Assembly (NCBI GenBank): GCA_006227085.1
Contig: SBFY01000015.1
Coordinates: forward strand, 1-7,982
Origin: Gammaproteobacteria bacterium
Lineage (GTDB): Bacteria > Pseudomonadota > Gammaproteobacteria > Pseudomonadales > M0112
DNA length: 7,982 bases
Direction: 5' to 3'
Positions 6,070 to 7,982 of the stretch are shown in pieces (the stretch's first letter is position 1; each line of letters opens with the position of its first letter). The notes under the pieces are model-generated. The model saw only the letters and a list, made by a program, of their open reading frames with translations. It was not told the origin of the DNA and did no database searches. The translations under genes and the position numbers were made by a program.

Positions 6070-6858
6070 TCATACGGAGCGTAACGTCCCGCCATCAACA
6101 ACGACAGTGGCACCCGTCATGTAACTGGCTGCATCGGACAACAAGAACACTGCTGCGCGTGCAAACTCAGCCGGTTCACCATAGCGTCCAAGCGGGATCC
6201 TGGAGGCATTATCAGCGCGCTGTTCATCAGCCGTTCGCCCTGCTGCCTTACCTGCCATGGCATCCAAATAATCCATGCGGCTGGTTGCAATCAAACCGGG
6301 CACCAGGTTATTGACACGGATACCTTCTGGCGCCAATTGCCGCGACAAGCTTTTGGCTAACCCGGACACCCCTGCCCGCATCACATTGGATAACAATAAA
6401 TGGTCAATAGGCTCCTTGATTGATGCCGATGTCAGCATCAGGATGGAGCCGCTGTGTTGCTGGCGCATAAACGGCAAGACACTACGCACCATGCGCACAG
6501 CACTCATCAACGTCAATTCAAAAGCAGCCTGCCAGGCTGAATCCCCGAAGTCATCAAACCTGCCCGCTGGTGGGCCACCCGCATTCACGACCAACCCGTC
6601 AATACGGCCATGATGGGATTGGCCGGTGGCAACCCAGCGTGCAATGCTGGTTTCATCCGTCACATCCAGCGGCGCATGCAAACACGGTGCTCCCGTGTCA
6701 GCTGTAATGCGCTGGGCCGCATCAGCCACGGCCTGCGCATCACGCGCACCCAGTACCGGGATGGCACCTTCTGCCGCCAATTGGCTAGCGATGGCATAGC
6801 CCAAACCACGGCTACTGCCTGCCACCAGTATCACGCGACCCTTGAGCTGCAAATCCAT
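6070..6858 (-). CDS. SDR-family oxidoreductase with altered catalytic motif
   Basis: A 262-aa short-chain dehydrogenase/reductase. The Rossmann fingerprint is AGSSRGLG (13-20), followed by the LDVTD strand (64-68, adenine contact) and NAGG (92-95). The Ser region is LTSASIKEP (142-150). Where classical enzymes have YxxxK, this one has S157-NVM-R161 (HLLLSNVMRAGVSGLAKSL), so the catalytic Tyr and Lys are both missing. The segment RVNNLVPGLIAT (181-192) and the C-terminus YMTGATVVVDGG are normal. This matches the BKR-like SDR subgroup known to lack a perfect catalytic tetrad. It may use a different mechanism or substrate; residual ketoreductase or non-redox activity cannot be told apart here. 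An AGGAG site 9 nt upstream decides the start at 6858. An ATG at 6879, overlapping the permease stop as ATGA, is the alternative and would add 7 residues. It is downstream of the permease gene and probably co-transcribed. Confidence 0.85.
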   Translation of the reverse strand: MDLQLKGRVILVAGSSRGLGYAIASQLAAEGAIPVLGARDAQAVADAAQRITADTGAPCLHAPLDVTDETSIARWVATGQSHHGRIDGLVVNAGGPPAGRFDDFGDSAWQAAFELTLMSAVRMVRSVLPFMRQQHSGSILMLTSASIKEPIDHLLLSNVMRAGVSGLAKSLSRQLAPEGIRVNNLVPGLIATSRMDYLDAMAGKAAGRTADEQRADNASRIPLGRYGEPAEFARAAVFLLSDAASYMTGATVVVDGGTLRSV

Positions 6859-6867
6859 CCGGTTTTT

Positions 6868-6872
6868 CTCCT
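6868..6872 (-). promoter_or_regulatory. Ribosome binding site of the SDR gene
   Basis: AGGAG on the - strand stands 9 nt before the ATG at 6856-6858, just beyond the permease stop codon. It favours that start over the upstream in-frame ATG at 6877-6879, which has only GGGAG at a 3-nt spacing. Confidence 0.6.
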
Positions 6873-6875
6873 GCT

Positions 6876-7982
6876 TCATGCACTCCCATCGCCAGCCGTC
6901 AGTATACGCGCTGGCGGCACGGAGAGAACCGGACGCACCCGCCAGTACCCCAATCCCGACAACAAAAGCGCGCCAAGGACCGGCAATACCAACCAGACAT
7001 CCGGATGCCAGGCCGGTGCAATATTGAGTGCACGCGTAGCCACCTGCCAAGCCACCAGCTCTGCCGTGGCTGCGGCCAGCAACCCTGCTACCGCACCGGC
7101 CAGGGCGAACTCAAGCCAAACACTTTTGCGCACACGCGATGGCGATGCCCCCAGGGATTTCAATAGCGCGATTTCCCAGCGCCGATGATCCAGCCCTGAC
7201 TGCAATACGGCTAACAACACCAGGGCACCCGAAACCAGCATCATTCCGAACACCGCCTGCATGGCAAGACTGACCTGATCAATCACCGTGCGCACCTGGG
7301 CAATCATGCGGCCAATATCAATGATCGATACGGTGGGGTATTGCCTCCCCAACTCCGTGATGACCTGCGATTCCTGTGGTGGCACATGAAAACTGGTCAT
7401 CCAGGTTGCCGGGTAACGATCAATCACGCCCGGTGAAAACAGGAAAAAGAAATTGGGCCGCATCGTTTCCCAATCCAGTTTGCGAATACTTTTAACTTCT
7501 GCTTCCAGCAGGCTACCGGCAATATTGAACTGCACACGATCCCCCAACTGGAGACCCAGCCGGCGGGCAATACTCTCCTCCACCGACACACTGCCTTGAT
7601 GCCAATCTTCTGGCTGCCACCATTGCCCTGACAACAATTCATTGTCCGCAGGAAAAGATTCCGACCAGCTCAGGTTCAATTCGCGATCGATACTCCATCC
7701 CGCCTCTTCTTCCTTGCCTTCCGGAGCGGATTGCACTGGATCATGACCATTCACTGCCGTCAGGCGGCCACGGATCATCGGATATAAACCAGCGGTTTCG
7801 ATACCCTGCGCTGCGAGGAAATCCTTGATCGGCCCTTGCTCATGCGGTGCGATATTGATGAGGAAATAATTAGGCGTCTCTGGTGGCAACTGCGTTTGCC
7901 ACTCTGACAGCAAGTGATTTCTCACAATGGCCAATGTCCCTACCATCGCCATCGCCACCGAAAACACCATCACCTGCATGAC
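6876..7982 (-). CDS. FtsX/MacB-type ABC transporter permease, YbbP-like, C-terminal part (partial)
   Basis: The gene runs off the right edge: the frame is open to 7982, and the first visible Met (7979) lies inside a hydrophobic segment, so it is not the real start. The 368 visible residues resemble the second half of YbbP-type permeases, which are usually about 800 aa. From the Met at 7979, a membrane helix spans about 1-20. Then comes a large extracytoplasmic domain (about 25-225; motifs NYFLINIAP, LSWSESFPADNELLSGQWW, VSVEESIARRLGLQLGDRVQFNI, RPNFFFLFSPG). The FtsX domain follows, with helices at about 240-262, 289-311 and 327-347. Between the first two of these is RRWEIALLKSLGAS (266-279), the conserved cytoplasmic loop thought to contact the ATPase. 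The ATPase partner would lie outside the window, upstream on this strand. Such permeases are usually linked to envelope lipid or lipoprotein handling; the substrate is unknown. The end overlaps the alternative SDR start. Confidence 0.85.
   Translation of the reverse strand, partial: VMQVMVFSVAMAMVGTLAIVRNHLLSEWQTQLPPETPNYFLINIAPHEQGPIKDFLAAQGIETAGLYPMIRGRLTAVNGHDPVQSAPEGKEEEAGWSIDRELNLSWSESFPADNELLSGQWWQPEDWHQGSVSVEESIARRLGLQLGDRVQFNIAGSLLEAEVKSIRKLDWETMRPNFFFLFSPGVIDRYPATWMTSFHVPPQESQVITELGRQYPTVSIIDIGRMIAQVRTVIDQVSLAMQAVFGMMLVSGALVLLAVLQSGLDHRRWEIALLKSLGASPSRVRKSVWLEFALAGAVAGLLAAATAELVAWQVATRALNIAPAWHPDVWLVLPVLGALLLSGLGYWRVRPVLSVPPARILTAGDGSA

Noticed and set aside
5817..6314. A 165-codon open frame on the + strand over the end of the VOC gene and the start of the convergent gene
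   Set aside because: It overlaps two well-supported genes in another frame or strand, has no ribosome binding site, and its product is rich in His, Gln and Arg with no family likeness.
6859..7050. An N-terminal extension of the SDR gene to a Met at 7050
   Set aside because: The extra 64 residues overlap the end of the permease gene in another frame and show no SDR homology. A good ribosome binding site at 6868-6872 supports the start at 6858.

Overview
The window looks like ordinary chromosomal DNA of a gammaproteobacterium. I infer this from the right-hand permease, which resembles the YbbP-type FtsX permeases of that class, and from the general style of the genes. I cannot name a genus. 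No rRNA, tRNA, CRISPR array, insertion sequence or phage gene was found. Base composition rises from left to right. Hand-counted sample rows give about 43% GC (1-60), 40% (301-360), 50% (4981-5040) and 62% (7081-7140), so the left end may have a different history from the right.

Layout: (1) 1-1599, + strand: the end of an unrecognised protein; a 2-oxoglutarate/Fe(II) dioxygenase whose start codon overlaps the previous stop (ATGA); and a small protein with two predicted membrane segments followed by a cold-shock domain. (2) 1617-3590, - strand, convergent with the first block: a radical SAM enzyme with an incomplete SPASM-type C-terminus, followed 9 nt later by an NAD-dependent D-2-hydroxyacid dehydrogenase of the hydroxypyruvate reductase/glycerate dehydrogenase type. 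(3) 3591-3741: an AT-rich divergent promoter region with an imperfect 24-bp inverted repeat lying over a plausible promoter. (4) 3742-6022, + strand: a compact operon of a TetR-family repressor, a PAPS-dependent sulfotransferase and a small VOC (glyoxalase-fold) protein. (5) 6070-7982, - strand, convergent: a divergent short-chain dehydrogenase lacking the usual Tyr and Lys, preceded by the C-terminal half of an FtsX/MacB-type ABC permease that runs off the window.

How the genes may work together: the clearest unit is tetR-sulfotransferase-VOC, which reads as a self-regulated module that modifies a hydroxylated small molecule by sulfation. The convergent SDR could act on related substrates, but nothing in the sequence proves this. 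The radical SAM and dehydrogenase genes are probably co-transcribed, with unknown substrates. No gene set here is unmistakably a new defence or mobile system. The most interesting leads are the membrane-anchored cold-shock protein, the radical SAM/dehydrogenase pair, and the probably leaderless, self-repressed sulfotransferase operon.
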